Source: Lentimicrobium sp. L6 (lineage in GTDB: Bacteria > Bacteroidota > Bacteroidia > Bacteroidales > UBA12170). Taken from it: a DNA stretch of 48,936 nucleotides. The translations under genes and the position numbers were made by a program. Shown here one piece after another: positions 33,734 through 43,410 of this stretch. The stretch covers positions 1 through 48,936 of the forward strand of contig NZ_JABKCA010000041.1 in assembly GCF_013166655.1 (NCBI RefSeq), given 5' to 3'. Numbering within the stretch: the first letter of the stretch is position 1; each line of letters begins with the position of its first letter. Below the pieces are notes generated by a model. It made no database searches. It had not been told where the DNA came from and saw only the letters and a list, made by a program, of their open reading frames with translations.

Positions 33734-34194
33734 TATAAGTTTAGTCTGATACCCTTTTTTCTTTGTATTGTATGACGGGCAAAAACCTCTGCTTTCATAA
33801 TATGGTGTAAGCTAAGAATACCAGAGTCTTACTTTGTTTACAGTTGATGAAATATTAAAGATATAAGCCAGTCATTGTAAATTAATTTGGCAAGGCTTAT
33901 AGGAATTTTAACTCAAGACCCTAATATACTTATCCTGGATTGATAGTTAAGTATGCAGGATAGTTTAATAAAGAGGCTTAGTTTTGTGTTTTATCGCATA
34001 TCCCTAAAATTCAGTAATATCACGTAGTTATTATTAAGATATTTTGATTACCTTCGCACTCCTTTTCAAAAAATAGGAAAACTCAATAGGGGGAAGATTC
34101 CATTGCTTTTGATAAATAAAATGATTAAATTTGTAAGGGTAGGAGACTATTCCTAGTCTATTAATGTGTGATAAGGTATTGAGAGAAGTATCGA
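33734..34194. other. Intergenic region before recQ
   Basis: No gene, hairpin terminator or repeat could be supported. A TACCTTCG near 34050 resembles a -7 element with one mismatch, and a consensus one lies at 34126-34133. Confidence 0.5.
34126..34133 (+). promoter_or_regulatory. -7 promoter element TAAATTTG of recQ
   Basis: A consensus TAnnTTTG about 60 nt before the start codon; TTTG at 34108-34111 is a possible -33 element with a short spacer (14 nt). Confidence 0.45.
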
Positions 34195-36408
34195 ATGAAT
34201 AGTGTAATGACAGAAATTAAAGAAAATACATCATTAAAAGTCCTTTTAAAGAAGATTTTTGGTTTTACTAGTTTTAAAGGAACCCAAGAAGAAATCATTG
34301 AAAGTGTGTTAGCTGGGAGAGATACATTTGTTATCATGCCAACAGGCGGAGGTAAGTCTATGTGTTATCAATTACCTGCTTTAATTCAAAGTGGCACAGC
34401 TATTATAGTTTCGCCGTTAATTGCTCTGATGAAGAATCAGGTAGATGTGATTAGAAATTATAGCACTGATAAAGGGATTGCTCATGTAATGAATTCTAGT
34501 TTATCGAAAAGTGAGTTGATGGAGGTGCGAGAGGATTTGTTGAGTGGAAAAACTAAGCTTTTATATGTTGCTCCAGAGTCCTTAACTAAGGAAGAGAATG
34601 TAGAATTTCTGAAAAACATTGAAATTTCTTTTTACGCAATAGATGAAGCACACTGTATATCTGAATGGGGACATGATTTCCGTCCTGAATATCGAAGACT
34701 GCGCCCCATAGTACAAGCCATTGGTCATGATGTGCCGATTATAGCACTAACTGCAACTGCAACTCCAAAGGTAGAACAAGATATATTAAAGAATTTAGCC
34801 ATTGAGGATGCCAATGTTTTTAAGTCTTCTTTTGATAGAGCAAATCTATATTATGAAGTGCGTCCTAAAACAAAAGATGTCAATAAGGACATTATCAAAT
34901 ATATTAAAACTCAGCCTGGTAAATCAGGTATTGTATATTGCTTAAGCCGTAAAAAGGTGGAGGAAATTGCAGAAACCTTGCAAGTAAATGGAATTAAAGC
35001 CCTGCCTTATCATGCAGGTCTTGATGCACATACTCGTCGTAGGAATCAAGATATGTTCTTGATGGAAGAGGCAGATGTAATTGTGGCTACTATTGCTTTT
35101 GGAATGGGAATTGACAAGCCTGATATTAGGTTTGTGATTCATCATGATATTCCAAAATCCATAGAAGGATATTATCAGGAGACTGGACGAGCTGGACGTG
35201 ATGATGGAGAAGGAAACTGTATTGTATTCTATAGTTATGACGATATAGAGAAACTCGAGAAGTTCATGAAGAACAAGCCTGTTGCTGAACAAGAAATTGC
35301 CAAACAACTATTACAGGAAACAGTTTCTTATGCAGAATCCTCTGTTTGTCGTCACCGTCAATTATTGCATTATTTTGGAGAAGAATACACCAAAGATAAT
35401 TGTGGTTGTTGTGATAATTGTCTTAAACCAAAAGAGAGTTTCGAAGGAAAAGAAGATATAGCCAATGCCATACAAGCAGTATTAGATGTTAAGCAGTTGT
35501 TTAAACGTGAATATATTGTGAAACTATTGGTAGGAGATTTGAATTCTGATATCAGAGGAGCAAAACACGATAAATTAGAAGTTTTTGGAATTGGCGCTGA
35601 TAAAGATGAAAAACATTGGAATGCCGTTTTAAGGCAAATTCTAATTAATAATTTTCTAACCAAGGAGATTGAGAACTATGGTCTATTGAAAGTCACTCAA
35701 AAAGGACTTGATTTCTTAGAAAAACCATATAGTATTAAACTCACCAAAGATCATGATTATATTGAAGAGGCTGATAGTAGTATAGAAGTTGGAGGTGGTG
35801 CTAAATCAGGTGCTTTAGATGTGACCCTCTTTAATATGCTAAAAGACCTAAGGAGAAGAATCTCCAAAGAAGAGAATCTACCTCCTTTCGTTATTTTCCA
35901 AGATCCTTCCTTACAAGATATGACCGTTCAGTATCCAGTGAGTCTTGAAGAATTGAAAAATATTTCAGGAGTAGGAGCGGGTAAAGCTGCTAAATATGGA
36001 GAGCCTTTTGTTCAGTTGATCGCCAAATATGTTAAAGATAATGATATCACCCGTCCCATGGATATGGTGGTGAAATCAGTGGTCAATAAATCGGGATTAA
36101 AGGTTTATATTATTCGAAGTGTTGATAGAAAACTTCCCCTAGAGGATATTGCTAAGGCAAAACAAATGCCTGTTAATGAGATGATTAGTGAGATTGAAAG
36201 AATTGTTACTTCTGGAACTAAATTAGATCTGAGTTATTATATTGATGAAGTAGTTGACGAATACCATCAAGAGGAGATTTTAGAGTATTTTCACGAAGCC
36301 GATTCCGATAGTATTGAAGATGCACTTGACGAACTGGGAGAAGAAGAATTTGAAGAAATTGAAATTAGACTGATGCGAATAAAATTCTTGTCCGACGTAG
36401 GTAACTAA
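34195..36408 (+). CDS. recQ: ATP-dependent DNA helicase RecQ
   Basis: 737 residues. The helicase core has motif I MPTGGGKSMCYQLPAL, the DEAH-type motif II with the RecQ-specific loop (DEAHCISEWGHDFRPEYRRL), SAT-like ALTATAT and motif VI QETGRAGRD. A zinc-binding segment with Cys residues (CRHRQ... then NCGCCDNC) and a winged helix follow, then an HRDC domain (about 540-620, LFNMLKDLRRRISKEENLPP). A C-terminal extra helical segment of about 100 residues completes it. It unwinds DNA 3' to 5' in recombination and fork repair. Met5 (34207) is an equally plausible start. The DUF4296 lipoprotein gene follows after 13 nt, suggesting co-transcription. Confidence 0.95.
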   Translation: MNSVMTEIKENTSLKVLLKKIFGFTSFKGTQEEIIESVLAGRDTFVIMPTGGGKSMCYQLPALIQSGTAIIVSPLIALMKNQVDVIRNYSTDKGIAHVMNSSLSKSELMEVREDLLSGKTKLLYVAPESLTKEENVEFLKNIEISFYAIDEAHCISEWGHDFRPEYRRLRPIVQAIGHDVPIIALTATATPKVEQDILKNLAIEDANVFKSSFDRANLYYEVRPKTKDVNKDIIKYIKTQPGKSGIVYCLSRKKVEEIAETLQVNGIKALPYHAGLDAHTRRRNQDMFLMEEADVIVATIAFGMGIDKPDIRFVIHHDIPKSIEGYYQETGRAGRDDGEGNCIVFYSYDDIEKLEKFMKNKPVAEQEIAKQLLQETVSYAESSVCRHRQLLHYFGEEYTKDNCGCCDNCLKPKESFEGKEDIANAIQAVLDVKQLFKREYIVKLLVGDLNSDIRGAKHDKLEVFGIGADKDEKHWNAVLRQILINNFLTKEIENYGLLKVTQKGLDFLEKPYSIKLTKDHDYIEEADSSIEVGGGAKSGALDVTLFNMLKDLRRRISKEENLPPFVIFQDPSLQDMTVQYPVSLEELKNISGVGAGKAAKYGEPFVQLIAKYVKDNDITRPMDMVVKSVVNKSGLKVYIIRSVDRKLPLEDIAKAKQMPVNEMISEIERIVTSGTKLDLSYYIDEVVDEYHQEEILEYFHEADSDSIEDALDELGEEEFEEIEIRLMRIKFLSDVGN

Positions 36409-36421
36409 AAATAATTCTAGC

Positions 36422-36946
36422 ATGCTAAAGCTTAAACCCCTTCTATTTTATTTAATAGTTGTTTTATTAATAGTTTCTTCCTGTTCCTCATTTTCTAAAG
36501 AGGATACTGATGTGCCTGGGGATTTGATTTCTCGAGATAAGATGATTGTCATATTGGCTGATATGCAGATTACAGAAGCTTTTTTGGATGATTTGAGAAA
36601 AACAGGTATTAGAACCAATGACTCCTCATTATTGTATTTTCAAAAGGTATTTAAAAAGAATCAAGTAAGTCCAATGGAATTTGAAAATAGTTTGTTATAC
36701 TATAAGAAAAATCTGGAGCAAATGGATATGATTTATACAGATGTGGTGACACGTTTAAATGAGTTAAAGGCAAAAAATGATGAGATTTTGCTTCAGATGA
36801 AAGCCGATTCGCTAAGATTGGATAGTGTTAAAATCATTGATTCTTTTATCGATAGCTTAAGCCTAAGCAGTGATTCCTTATATGTACAAGATAGTTTAGC
36901 TTTGGATTCAATAATTAAACATCATTTTGGCAATAAGTCGAATTAA
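36422..36946 (+). CDS. DUF4296 lipoprotein
   Basis: 174 residues. A lipoprotein signal ends LIVSSC with the lipid-bearing Cys21. The conserved region reads ISRDKMIVILADMQITEAFL, then YFQKVFKKNQVSPMEFENSL and YKKNLEQMDMIYTDV, which is the DUF4296 pattern widespread in Bacteroidota. The second half is a helical, charged coiled-coil-like tail. The function of the family is unknown. It lies 13 nt after recQ, and the promoter of the next gene falls just after its end. Confidence 0.82.
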   Translation: MLKLKPLLFYLIVVLLIVSSCSSFSKEDTDVPGDLISRDKMIVILADMQITEAFLDDLRKTGIRTNDSSLLYFQKVFKKNQVSPMEFENSLLYYKKNLEQMDMIYTDVVTRLNELKAKNDEILLQMKADSLRLDSVKIIDSFIDSLSLSSDSLYVQDSLALDSIIKHHFGNKSN

Positions 36947-36976
36947 TTATTGTTATATATTTACCCTTTAAAAAAC

Positions 36977-36984
36977 TATCTTTG
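36977..36984 (+). promoter_or_regulatory. -7 promoter element TATCTTTG
   Basis: A consensus element. The longest open frame would start at TTG 36982, inside this element, and so cannot be right; ATG 36997 is the true start, with a leader of only a few nucleotides. Confidence 0.6.
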
Positions 36985-36996
36985 CGGTGTAAGCCT

Positions 36997-39018
36997 ATGA
37001 AGCACTCACTTATTATTATTGTCCTACTATTGTTCACATTCGAAGTGTATTCGCAACGAACTAAACTGGAATGTCTTACTGTTGGTGAGCAAGATGGTTC
37101 GGTGACATTAACGTTTTCGGCCGGCTCTAGTACTACCCATTTTTTTATCTATCGTTCTACTTCCATAAATGGAACATTTGAGCATATTCATACCACTAGT
37201 GATGCTACAGTAGATACTTATACAGATCTGGATGTGAATGCTGCCTCTCTATCTTATGCTTATTATGTAGAGTCCTATGTGGGTAATCAATTACAAAGCG
37301 AATCAGCAAAAGTGCGAACCATATTATTATCTGTAAATAATCTAGATAATGGATTGGTGGATATGTCATGGAACGATTCAGGTTTTGATCCCAATGAGGA
37401 ATATCATATTTGGAGAAGGGGTTCGGCGACCGCTTATGATGAGCATGATGTTACTTTCGATAATGAGTATATCGACACTACCAGAATGTGTGAAGTTACC
37501 TATTATTATCAAATTCGTGTAATGACTAATGGCTGTGAGTCAATTAGTAATGTAAGAGGAGGGATTTTTAAAGACAATACTCAGCCCGATTTGATAATAC
37601 CAGAAAACGCAAGTGTAGATATTGAAACTGGTGAAATTAGGTTGAGTTGGTTGTTACCAAGTATAGAAAATGCTGACATCAGAAAGTATATGATATGGAT
37701 CATGAATGAGGAGGGTGAATCCAATACGCAATATCCTATTGCTGAGGTTTATGGCTATCATAATTTATCCATTCAATTGGATCAGGGATTGGTTTGTGAT
37801 ACAACTCTAACATTCTCTATAACAGCACAAGATAGTTGTGGGAATTCATGTGTTTGGACTTCCGATTATTTTATTAGAACTGTTAATCTACATGCCCCTG
37901 AGTATAATATTTGTAATGATGAATGCTTGATATCTTGGGATAGTTTAAGGGATTGGCAAGATGTGAGTCTACAAGGTATTCGAGTTTATGAAAAGGTAGC
38001 TGATGGGGAATTTGAGGTGGTAGCTGATGTGGATCCAACCGAAACAGAGGTGAGCCTTTTTGGTTTTGAAAGAGATATTGAATACCGGTTTTATATTGAA
38101 GCCTATAGTGAGGGAAATACGAGAACATCAACTTCATGTATTAAAAAAGTCATTGGTAGAAAACCTGTTGTTACGGATTTTACTTGGTTGCGTTCGGCAA
38201 GTGTGGTAGATGGGAAAGTGGAGCTGAAATGGCAGGTAGATAGTATTGCCTATATTCCTCAATTTGCTATTACTAGGTCGGAAAATGGTGGAGATTTTGA
38301 GGTGCTCGATACAGTAATAGGGAATTCAGATACTTTACATTATTATGCAGATATCTCAAGTCGCTATTATCAGTCTCCTCAGTCCTATATTGTTCATCCC
38401 TATGATAGTTGCTTAAATATGGGGGAGGGCAGTAATATAGCCATGACTATGAATTCATCTGTAAGTTCTTATGCCGATGGAGAAGCATTAATAGAATGGA
38501 CTCCTTATTCTAAAATGGATTCTATTATTGCTTATCAAATATATAGAGTGATCGATACTCTTATTTATCCTTTCCCTGTTGGCGAAGTTTATCCTGAATC
38601 CGATCTTTCTTATGTAGATCGTTACGATCAGTCGGTACCATTAACCGCTAAAGTGGGTTATTTTGTTGAAGCAGTGGGGCATTTCTCTGATAGTATGCCA
38701 ACGGCAGATACTGCCCGTTCCAATGTGAATTTCTTGGCCAAGTTAAGTAATGTCTTTATTCCATCAGGTTTCGATCCAGATGGTGGGGTCACTAATATTT
38801 TTATGCCTATTTATACCGGAATTAAAATGGAGAATTACAGCTTCAAAATTCTGAATAGATGGGGAATGATGCTCTATGAATCCAATCAACCGGTATTGGG
38901 ATGGAATGGCAAGTTTCAAGGCGAATTTGTGCCACCAGGCCCTTATGCTTATGTCCTGACCTATGAAACATTATATGGTAAAAAGATGCGCAAGAGCGGA
39001 GTTTTTTTTGTTCTTTAA
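36997..39018 (+). CDS. Large secreted protein with gliding-associated (type B) T9SS sorting domain
   Basis: 673 residues from ATG 36997. A signal peptide ends about residue 20 (FEVYSQ). Most of the protein is a series of fibronectin type III-like beta-sandwiches of about 90 residues, recognisable by WNDSGFDPNEEYHIWRR, VDMSW and IRLSWLLPS patterns. The end carries the type B sorting domain: VFIPSGFDPDGGVTNIFMP, then YSFKILNRWGMMLYESN, GWNGKFQGEFVPPGPYAYV. Such proteins are moved across the outer membrane by the type IX system and often anchored at the surface. No enzyme domain is seen; adhesion or a structural role is likely. Confidence 0.85.
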   Translation: MKHSLIIIVLLLFTFEVYSQRTKLECLTVGEQDGSVTLTFSAGSSTTHFFIYRSTSINGTFEHIHTTSDATVDTYTDLDVNAASLSYAYYVESYVGNQLQSESAKVRTILLSVNNLDNGLVDMSWNDSGFDPNEEYHIWRRGSATAYDEHDVTFDNEYIDTTRMCEVTYYYQIRVMTNGCESISNVRGGIFKDNTQPDLIIPENASVDIETGEIRLSWLLPSIENADIRKYMIWIMNEEGESNTQYPIAEVYGYHNLSIQLDQGLVCDTTLTFSITAQDSCGNSCVWTSDYFIRTVNLHAPEYNICNDECLISWDSLRDWQDVSLQGIRVYEKVADGEFEVVADVDPTETEVSLFGFERDIEYRFYIEAYSEGNTRTSTSCIKKVIGRKPVVTDFTWLRSASVVDGKVELKWQVDSIAYIPQFAITRSENGGDFEVLDTVIGNSDTLHYYADISSRYYQSPQSYIVHPYDSCLNMGEGSNIAMTMNSSVSSYADGEALIEWTPYSKMDSIIAYQIYRVIDTLIYPFPVGEVYPESDLSYVDRYDQSVPLTAKVGYFVEAVGHFSDSMPTADTARSNVNFLAKLSNVFIPSGFDPDGGVTNIFMPIYTGIKMENYSFKILNRWGMMLYESNQPVLGWNGKFQGEFVPPGPYAYVLTYETLYGKKMRKSGVFFVL

Positions 39019-39176
39019 TAAAAGCTATTCCTGAAAATAATTCATTCTTCGTGTTTTTTAGTATATTTCTCTGTAAAACAGTGTTTTAAGGCTGGTGGGA
39101 TTTAGGTTTATCTTAGGCAAAATACTGATTTACATTAGAAATATCTTTTTTCTATCAAAAGCAAAATTCAATTTCC

Positions 39177-39184
39177 TATTTTTG
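39177..39184 (+). promoter_or_regulatory. -7 promoter element TATTTTTG of glyA
   Basis: A consensus element about 75 nt before the ATG at 39259. Confidence 0.5.
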
Positions 39185-39258
39185 CATATTCAGTTGATCT
39201 TGTAATCGTGTTAATGATTTCAAGATGAACTCATTCATGTAATTTAATAAATTTAGAT

Positions 39259-40539
39259 ATGATAAGAGATAAGCAGATTTTCGATTTGATCGAGCAAGAA
39301 AAAAAACGTCAAACTCACGGTATTGAGTTAATTGCTTCAGAAAACTTTGTAAGTGATGAAGTCATGCAAGCCATGGGGTCTGTTTTAACAAATAAATATG
39401 CAGAAGGATATCCTGGTAAGCGTTATTATGGTGGTTGTGAGGTAGTGGATCAAACAGAGCAAATAGCTATTGACCGTGCTAAAGAATTATTTGCAGCAGA
39501 ATATGTAAATGTTCAACCACACTCCGGTGCTCAGGCAAATATGGCTGTTATGCTAGCTTGTTTAGATCCAGGAGATACATTTATGGGTTTAGACCTTTCT
39601 CACGGTGGTCACCTTTCTCATGGTAGTCATGTAAATTCATCAGGAATTTTATATAATGCTGTTTCTTACGAAGTAGAAGAAGCTACTGGTGTTATTGATT
39701 ATGACAAGATGGAAGCCAAAGCCTTAGAAACTAAGCCAAAGCTTATTATTGCTGGTGCTTCTGCTTATAGTCGCGATTGGGATTATGAAAGAATGAGAGA
39801 CATTGCCGATAAAATTGATGCTATCTTAATGGCTGACATTTCACATCCTTCTGGATTAATTGCCAAAGGTTTATTAAACGATCCTATTCCTTATTGTCAT
39901 ATTGTAACTACTACTACTCATAAGACGCTGCGTGGCCCTAGAGGTGGTATGATTATGATGGGAGAAGATTTTGAGAATCCTTGGGGTTTAAAAACACCAA
40001 AAGGCGTGACTAAGATGATGTCTACCGTATTGAATTCAGCTGTATTTCCAGGTATTCAAGGTGGTCCTTTAGAGCATGTGATTGCTGCTAAAGCTGTTGC
40101 TTATGGCGAAGCCTTAACCGATAATTATATGAACTATATGCTTCAGGTTCAGAAAAATGCACAAGCTATGGCAGCTGCATTTATTGCTAAAGGATATCAT
40201 GTAGTTTCAGGTGGAACAGATAATCACTTGATGTTGATTGACCTCAGAAGTAAATTCCCTGAAATTACTGGTAAAGTGGTAGAAAATACCTTGGTAAAAG
40301 CTGATATTACTGTAAACAAGAATATGGTTCCTTTCGATAGCCGTTCTCCATTCCAGACTTCTGGTTTAAGAGTGGGTACTCCAGCGGTGACTTCTCGTGG
40401 ATTAACAGAAGAGCATATGCCTATTATTGTGGATTTAATTGATGAAGTGATTTCAGATATCGAAAACCCAGCAGTATTAGAAAAAGTAAGAAAAGAAGTG
40501 AATGCCTTAATGATGGATCGTCCATTATTTGTTTGGTAG
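39259..40539 (+). CDS. glyA: Serine hydroxymethyltransferase
   Basis: 426 residues, normal length. It converts serine and tetrahydrofolate to glycine and methylene-tetrahydrofolate in the cytoplasm, the main source of one-carbon units. Conserved segments are [36 protein letters not shown], the PLP-lysine motif [15 protein letters not shown] (Lys222) and the C-terminal [15 protein letters not shown]. It is a single unit with its own promoter and a strong terminator. Confidence 0.97.
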   Translation: MIRDKQIFDLIEQEKKRQTHGIELIASENFVSDEVMQAMGSVLTNKYAEGYPGKRYYGGCEVVDQTEQIAIDRAKELFAAEYVNVQPHSGAQANMAVMLACLDPGDTFMGLDLSHGGHLSHGSHVNSSGILYNAVSYEVEEATGVIDYDKMEAKALETKPKLIIAGASAYSRDWDYERMRDIADKIDAILMADISHPSGLIAKGLLNDPIPYCHIVTTTTHKTLRGPRGGMIMMGEDFENPWGLKTPKGVTKMMSTVLNSAVFPGIQGGPLEHVIAAKAVAYGEALTDNYMNYMLQVQKNAQAMAAAFIAKGYHVVSGGTDNHLMLIDLRSKFPEITGKVVENTLVKADITVNKNMVPFDSRSPFQTSGLRVGTPAVTSRGLTEEHMPIIVDLIDEVISDIENPAVLEKVRKEVNALMMDRPLFVW

Positions 40540-40560
40540 TCACTTGATAATATAATTGAG

Positions 40561-40599
40561 GTCCAAGTTGAGGCATTGCTTTAGCTTGGACTTTTTTTT
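40561..40599 (+). terminator. Rho-independent terminator of glyA
   Basis: GTCCAAG pairs with CTTGGAC, followed by eight T. Confidence 0.85.
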
Positions 40600-40628
40600 G
40601 TATTTTCACTTTTATAAAATTAAAAATA

Positions 40629-41081
40629 ATGAGAGTATTAATTCAAAGAGTTTCCGAAGCTTCCGTAAAAATAGATGGACATATAAAATCAGAAATTGCT
40701 CAGGGTTTATTGATTTTGCTGGGCATAGAAAATGAGGATGGTCAAGAAGATATCAATTGGTTGGTGGAGAAGATTCTAAAGCTTAGGATATTTGATGACG
40801 AAAATGGAGTCATGAATTTGTCCTTGATGGATGTTAATGGAGACCTAATGCTTATTAGCCAGTTTACGCTACATGCCAGCACTCGAAAAGGAGCTCGACC
40901 CAGTTATATAAAAGCTGCACGTCCTGAAAAAGCGATTCCATTATATGAAGCATTTATTAAAGCCATGGAAGAAAAGAAAGGTGGAAAAATAGCCACTGGT
41001 GAGTTTGGAGCAGATATGAAAGTGGGGCTAATTAACGATGGTCCAGTGACAATATGGATAGATTCGAAAAATAAAGAATAG
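40629..41081 (+). CDS. dtd: D-aminoacyl-tRNA deacylase
   Basis: 150 residues, full length for the family. It removes D-amino acids (and mischarged glycine) from tRNA. The start MRVLIQRVSEASVKIDG and the two active-site motifs SQFTLHASTRKGARPS (about 77-92) and NDGPVTIW (about 136-143, normally NxGPVT) are intact. The gene follows the glyA terminator by about 30 nt. Confidence 0.95.
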   Translation: MRVLIQRVSEASVKIDGHIKSEIAQGLLILLGIENEDGQEDINWLVEKILKLRIFDDENGVMNLSLMDVNGDLMLISQFTLHASTRKGARPSYIKAARPEKAIPLYEAFIKAMEEKKGGKIATGEFGADMKVGLINDGPVTIWIDSKNKE

Positions 41082-41123
41082 CTATTTATATGTTAAAACT
41101 TGACTAATTACCTAGAAATTACC

Positions 41124-41131
41124 TATTTTCG
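41124..41131 (+). promoter_or_regulatory. Near-consensus -7 element TATTTTCG
   Basis: One mismatch to TAnnTTTG, about 40 nt before the ATG at 41171. Confidence 0.35.
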
Positions 41132-41170
41132 TCTGATTAAAAGATTAATAAATCCAAAATTAATATACTT

Positions 41171-41737
41171 ATGAAAAAATTATCATCATTATTTGTTGTT
41201 GCTTTACTGGTATTAGCAGGAGCATTTACATCCTGCGAAAAAGTCGCAGAAGAACTTCAGAATTCAGTTGAAGTAACCGTTTATACTGATTTGGAAGCCC
41301 CAATGGTTGCGGTACCAGATGTAACTAAATCTACAGAAGAAGGAAGTGCTTCTTTTAATGAAACAGCAATCATAGACATTTCTAATAATGCAGATCTTGC
41401 AGATTATCTAGAGTCTATTCAAAGTATTGAGGTGACTAATATTAAAGTATTAGTTACAAGTACTACACCAGCTGGTCTTGCATTAGAAAGTGGTACTTTC
41501 TCTATTACTGATAATGTAAATGGAGACAGCTTTGCTTTTGCTAGTCCTGCCAATATGCCTATTGCAGTTGGTGCTCAGTTTGAAATTGGTAGCGATGCTC
41601 CAGGTTGGGATACTGTAAATAGTATTATTGCTTCTATGCATGCTTCTACTGTTAGTGCGGTGGGTACTATCAATAACGATACTTTTGAAGTCGGCTTTGT
41701 TGTTATGGTTTCTATTAAAGTAGTGGCTAAGCCTTAA
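41171..41737 (+). CDS. Putative lipoprotein of unknown function
   Basis: 188 residues. The signal peptide ends GAFTSC, giving lipid-bearing Cys22. The mature part is beta-rich and short of charges, with threonine, serine and valine-rich stretches (IEVTNIKVLVTSTTPAGL, then FSITDNVNGDSFAFAS). No domain is recognised. The outer membrane or periplasm is the likely location. The gene ends in a terminator that overlaps the stop codon of the convergent thymidine kinase gene. Confidence 0.7.
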   Translation: MKKLSSLFVVALLVLAGAFTSCEKVAEELQNSVEVTVYTDLEAPMVAVPDVTKSTEEGSASFNETAIIDISNNADLADYLESIQSIEVTNIKVLVTSTTPAGLALESGTFSITDNVNGDSFAFASPANMPIAVGAQFEIGSDAPGWDTVNSIIASMHASTVSAVGTINNDTFEVGFVVMVSIKVVAKP

Positions 41738-41762
41738 TGATAAAACTTAATAAGAAATTTAC

Positions 41763-41793
41763 AGCCTGGTTCTTAATCGAATCAGGCTTTTTT
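41763..41793 (+). terminator. Rho-independent terminator
   Basis: AGCCTGGTTC pairs with GAATCAGGCT (one mismatch) followed by six T. It overlaps the last bases of the convergent tdk gene. Confidence 0.75.
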
Positions 41794-42373
41794 ATGTTAA
41801 TGAATTTGCCTTATTATAACATGGGCGGCATAAAGGCTCGTAACTCTCGGTTTCACCTAATACCACTAAATCGTCACCTTGAATGGTTCTATGGGAATAC
41901 TGAGCCAGGTTGCCACATTTTATACAAATCGCATGTACTTTTGTTACATATTCGGCGGTGGCCATGAGGTGGGGGATGGGACCGAAGGGCTTGGCTTGAA
42001 AATCCATATCTAGCCCAGCCACGATAACTCTTATACCTTTGTTGGCTAGTTGATTACATACAGAGCCTAATTGATTATCAAAAAATTGAGCTTCATCAAT
42101 ACCTACCACATCCACGTCGTGGGCATAAAGTAGAATTTGTTCTGCGCTATCTATAGGTGTGCTCTTAATGCTGTTCTCATTATGTGATACCACATCCTCC
42201 TCATCGTATCTTACATCAATTCCTGGTTTAAAAATTTCTACCTTGAGTTTGGCGATTTTTGCTCTATTGAGTCTTCTGATCAGCTCTTCAGTCTTACCCG
42301 AAAACATGGAGCCCACTATCACTTCTACCCAACCCAGTTTATCGCCATTAAATTTTTTCTGCTCTAGAAACAT
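41792..42373 (-). CDS. tdk: Thymidine kinase
   Basis: 193 residues from [10 protein letters not shown]; the longer frame from 42418 adds 15 residues not typical of the family, whose Bacteroidota members start MFLE. The P-loop is GSMFSGKT (21-28), the Walker B region is [11 protein letters not shown], and the zinc-binding cysteines are in CIKCGNLAQ and CRPCY near the C-terminus. It phosphorylates thymidine in the salvage pathway. A possible minus-strand promoter (TAAATTTG, 42532-42539) lies about 160 nt upstream. Confidence 0.95.
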   Translation of the reverse strand: MFLEQKKFNGDKLGWVEVIVGSMFSGKTEELIRRLNRAKIAKLKVEIFKPGIDVRYDEEDVVSHNENSIKSTPIDSAEQILLYAHDVDVVGIDEAQFFDNQLGSVCNQLANKGIRVIVAGLDMDFQAKPFGPIPHLMATAEYVTKVHAICIKCGNLAQYSHRTIQGDDLVVLGETESYEPLCRPCYNKANSLT

Positions 42374-42442
42374 GATGTATATTTTTTCAAATGTCAGATA
42401 TACAGAATGGTATGTCATTCTTTATCAACATTTGTATTTTAA

Positions 42443-42450
42443 TAATTTTG
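42443..42450 (+). promoter_or_regulatory. -7 promoter element TAATTTTG
   Basis: A consensus element about 139 nt before the ATG at 42589. The intergenic space also contains TAAATTTG on the minus strand (42532-42539), a candidate for tdk. Confidence 0.35.
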
Positions 42451-42588
42451 TGCCGTACAATAAATAGGGCCATAAATTCATTATATCTTTAAGCCGATTA
42501 TTATAAAAATCAAAAACCTAAAAACTGAAAACAAATTTAATCATCTTCAAGATTAATCCAATCCATTTTTGAAATAAAAAGATAGCAT

Positions 42589-43410
42589 ATGAGATTCAAT
42601 TTAATGAAAGAAGAATTAGCGGCTATGTTAGCCAGTCTGACTGAGCAGTTTGAACTAATGGATTCCCATAAAGAAAATATTCCTCAAATCGAAATGGACA
42701 TTTTTATTAGAAATATCCAGAAACTTTATGAAGATACCATTTATCTAAAGAAACTGAATGAATCCCCAGTTCTTAAAACAGAGAAGGAGCAAGAAGTTCA
42801 GGAATACAAGCTTCAAGTAGAAGAGTCTAAAGCTGTTCTTGTGAAAGAGCCTGTAAAAGAAGAAGCCATGGAGGAGCCTAAATACGAAGAGGTGCTTAAA
42901 GAAGAAATAAGCATGTCCGAAGAGGTGATTGAAGAAGTACAAGAGGAGATAGTAGAGATAGATTTCAAAGTGGAAGTAGAGGAAAAAATACCGGAAGAGC
43001 AGGTAGAAGAAGTAAAGTCCTCTTTAGACGATATGATTGAGCAGCCTAATCTAGAAAATAATTTGTTTAGCCAAGTAAAAACCAGTCCCGAGATATCTGA
43101 TTTAAATAAAAAATTAGCTGACGCACGTAATACCCATTCGATAGTAGAAAAACTACAGAATAATAGAATAGAAAACCTGAAGTCTGTCATCGGAATCAAT
43201 GATAAATTCTATTTTATTAACGAGTTGTTTGGTGGTAATGCTCAGAAGTATGAAGATATAATATATACCCTCAATAATTTTAAAAAGCTGGAGGATGCCA
43301 TGCAATATTTCAGTACGCTAAAATATCGTTTTAATTGGGATGAAGAATCGGAGCCTTTTGCAAAATTGGTGAATATGTTAGAGCGGAAATTTAATTTGAT
43401 AGATGCATAA
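42589..43410 (+). CDS. Conserved acidic protein of unknown function
   Basis: 273 residues in three parts: an N-terminal helical segment (1-62), a long very acidic linker rich in Glu, Val and Lys (about 63-150, with runs such as EEVQEEIVEIDFKVEVEE), and a C-terminal globular helical domain (about 165-273) with SVIGINDKFYFINELFGGN and YRFNWDEESEPFAKL. The layout, with a flexible charged linker between two helical parts, suggests an adaptor or scaffold in the cytoplasm. I recall similar proteins in Bacteroidota but no function. Its stop overlaps the start of the M28 peptidase gene by 8 nt, so the two are probably co-transcribed. Confidence 0.7.
   Translation: MRFNLMKEELAAMLASLTEQFELMDSHKENIPQIEMDIFIRNIQKLYEDTIYLKKLNESPVLKTEKEQEVQEYKLQVEESKAVLVKEPVKEEAMEEPKYEEVLKEEISMSEEVIEEVQEEIVEIDFKVEVEEKIPEEQVEEVKSSLDDMIEQPNLENNLFSQVKTSPEISDLNKKLADARNTHSIVEKLQNNRIENLKSVIGINDKFYFINELFGGNAQKYEDIIYTLNNFKKLEDAMQYFSTLKYRFNWDEESEPFAKLVNMLERKFNLIDA

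Noticed and set aside
36982-36996. TTG start of the type B T9SS protein
   Set aside because: It falls inside the -7 promoter element; ATG 36997 starts a normal signal peptide.
41737-41967. Plus-strand open frame of 76 codons after the lipoprotein gene
   Set aside because: It runs through the terminator and antisense to the thymidine kinase gene.
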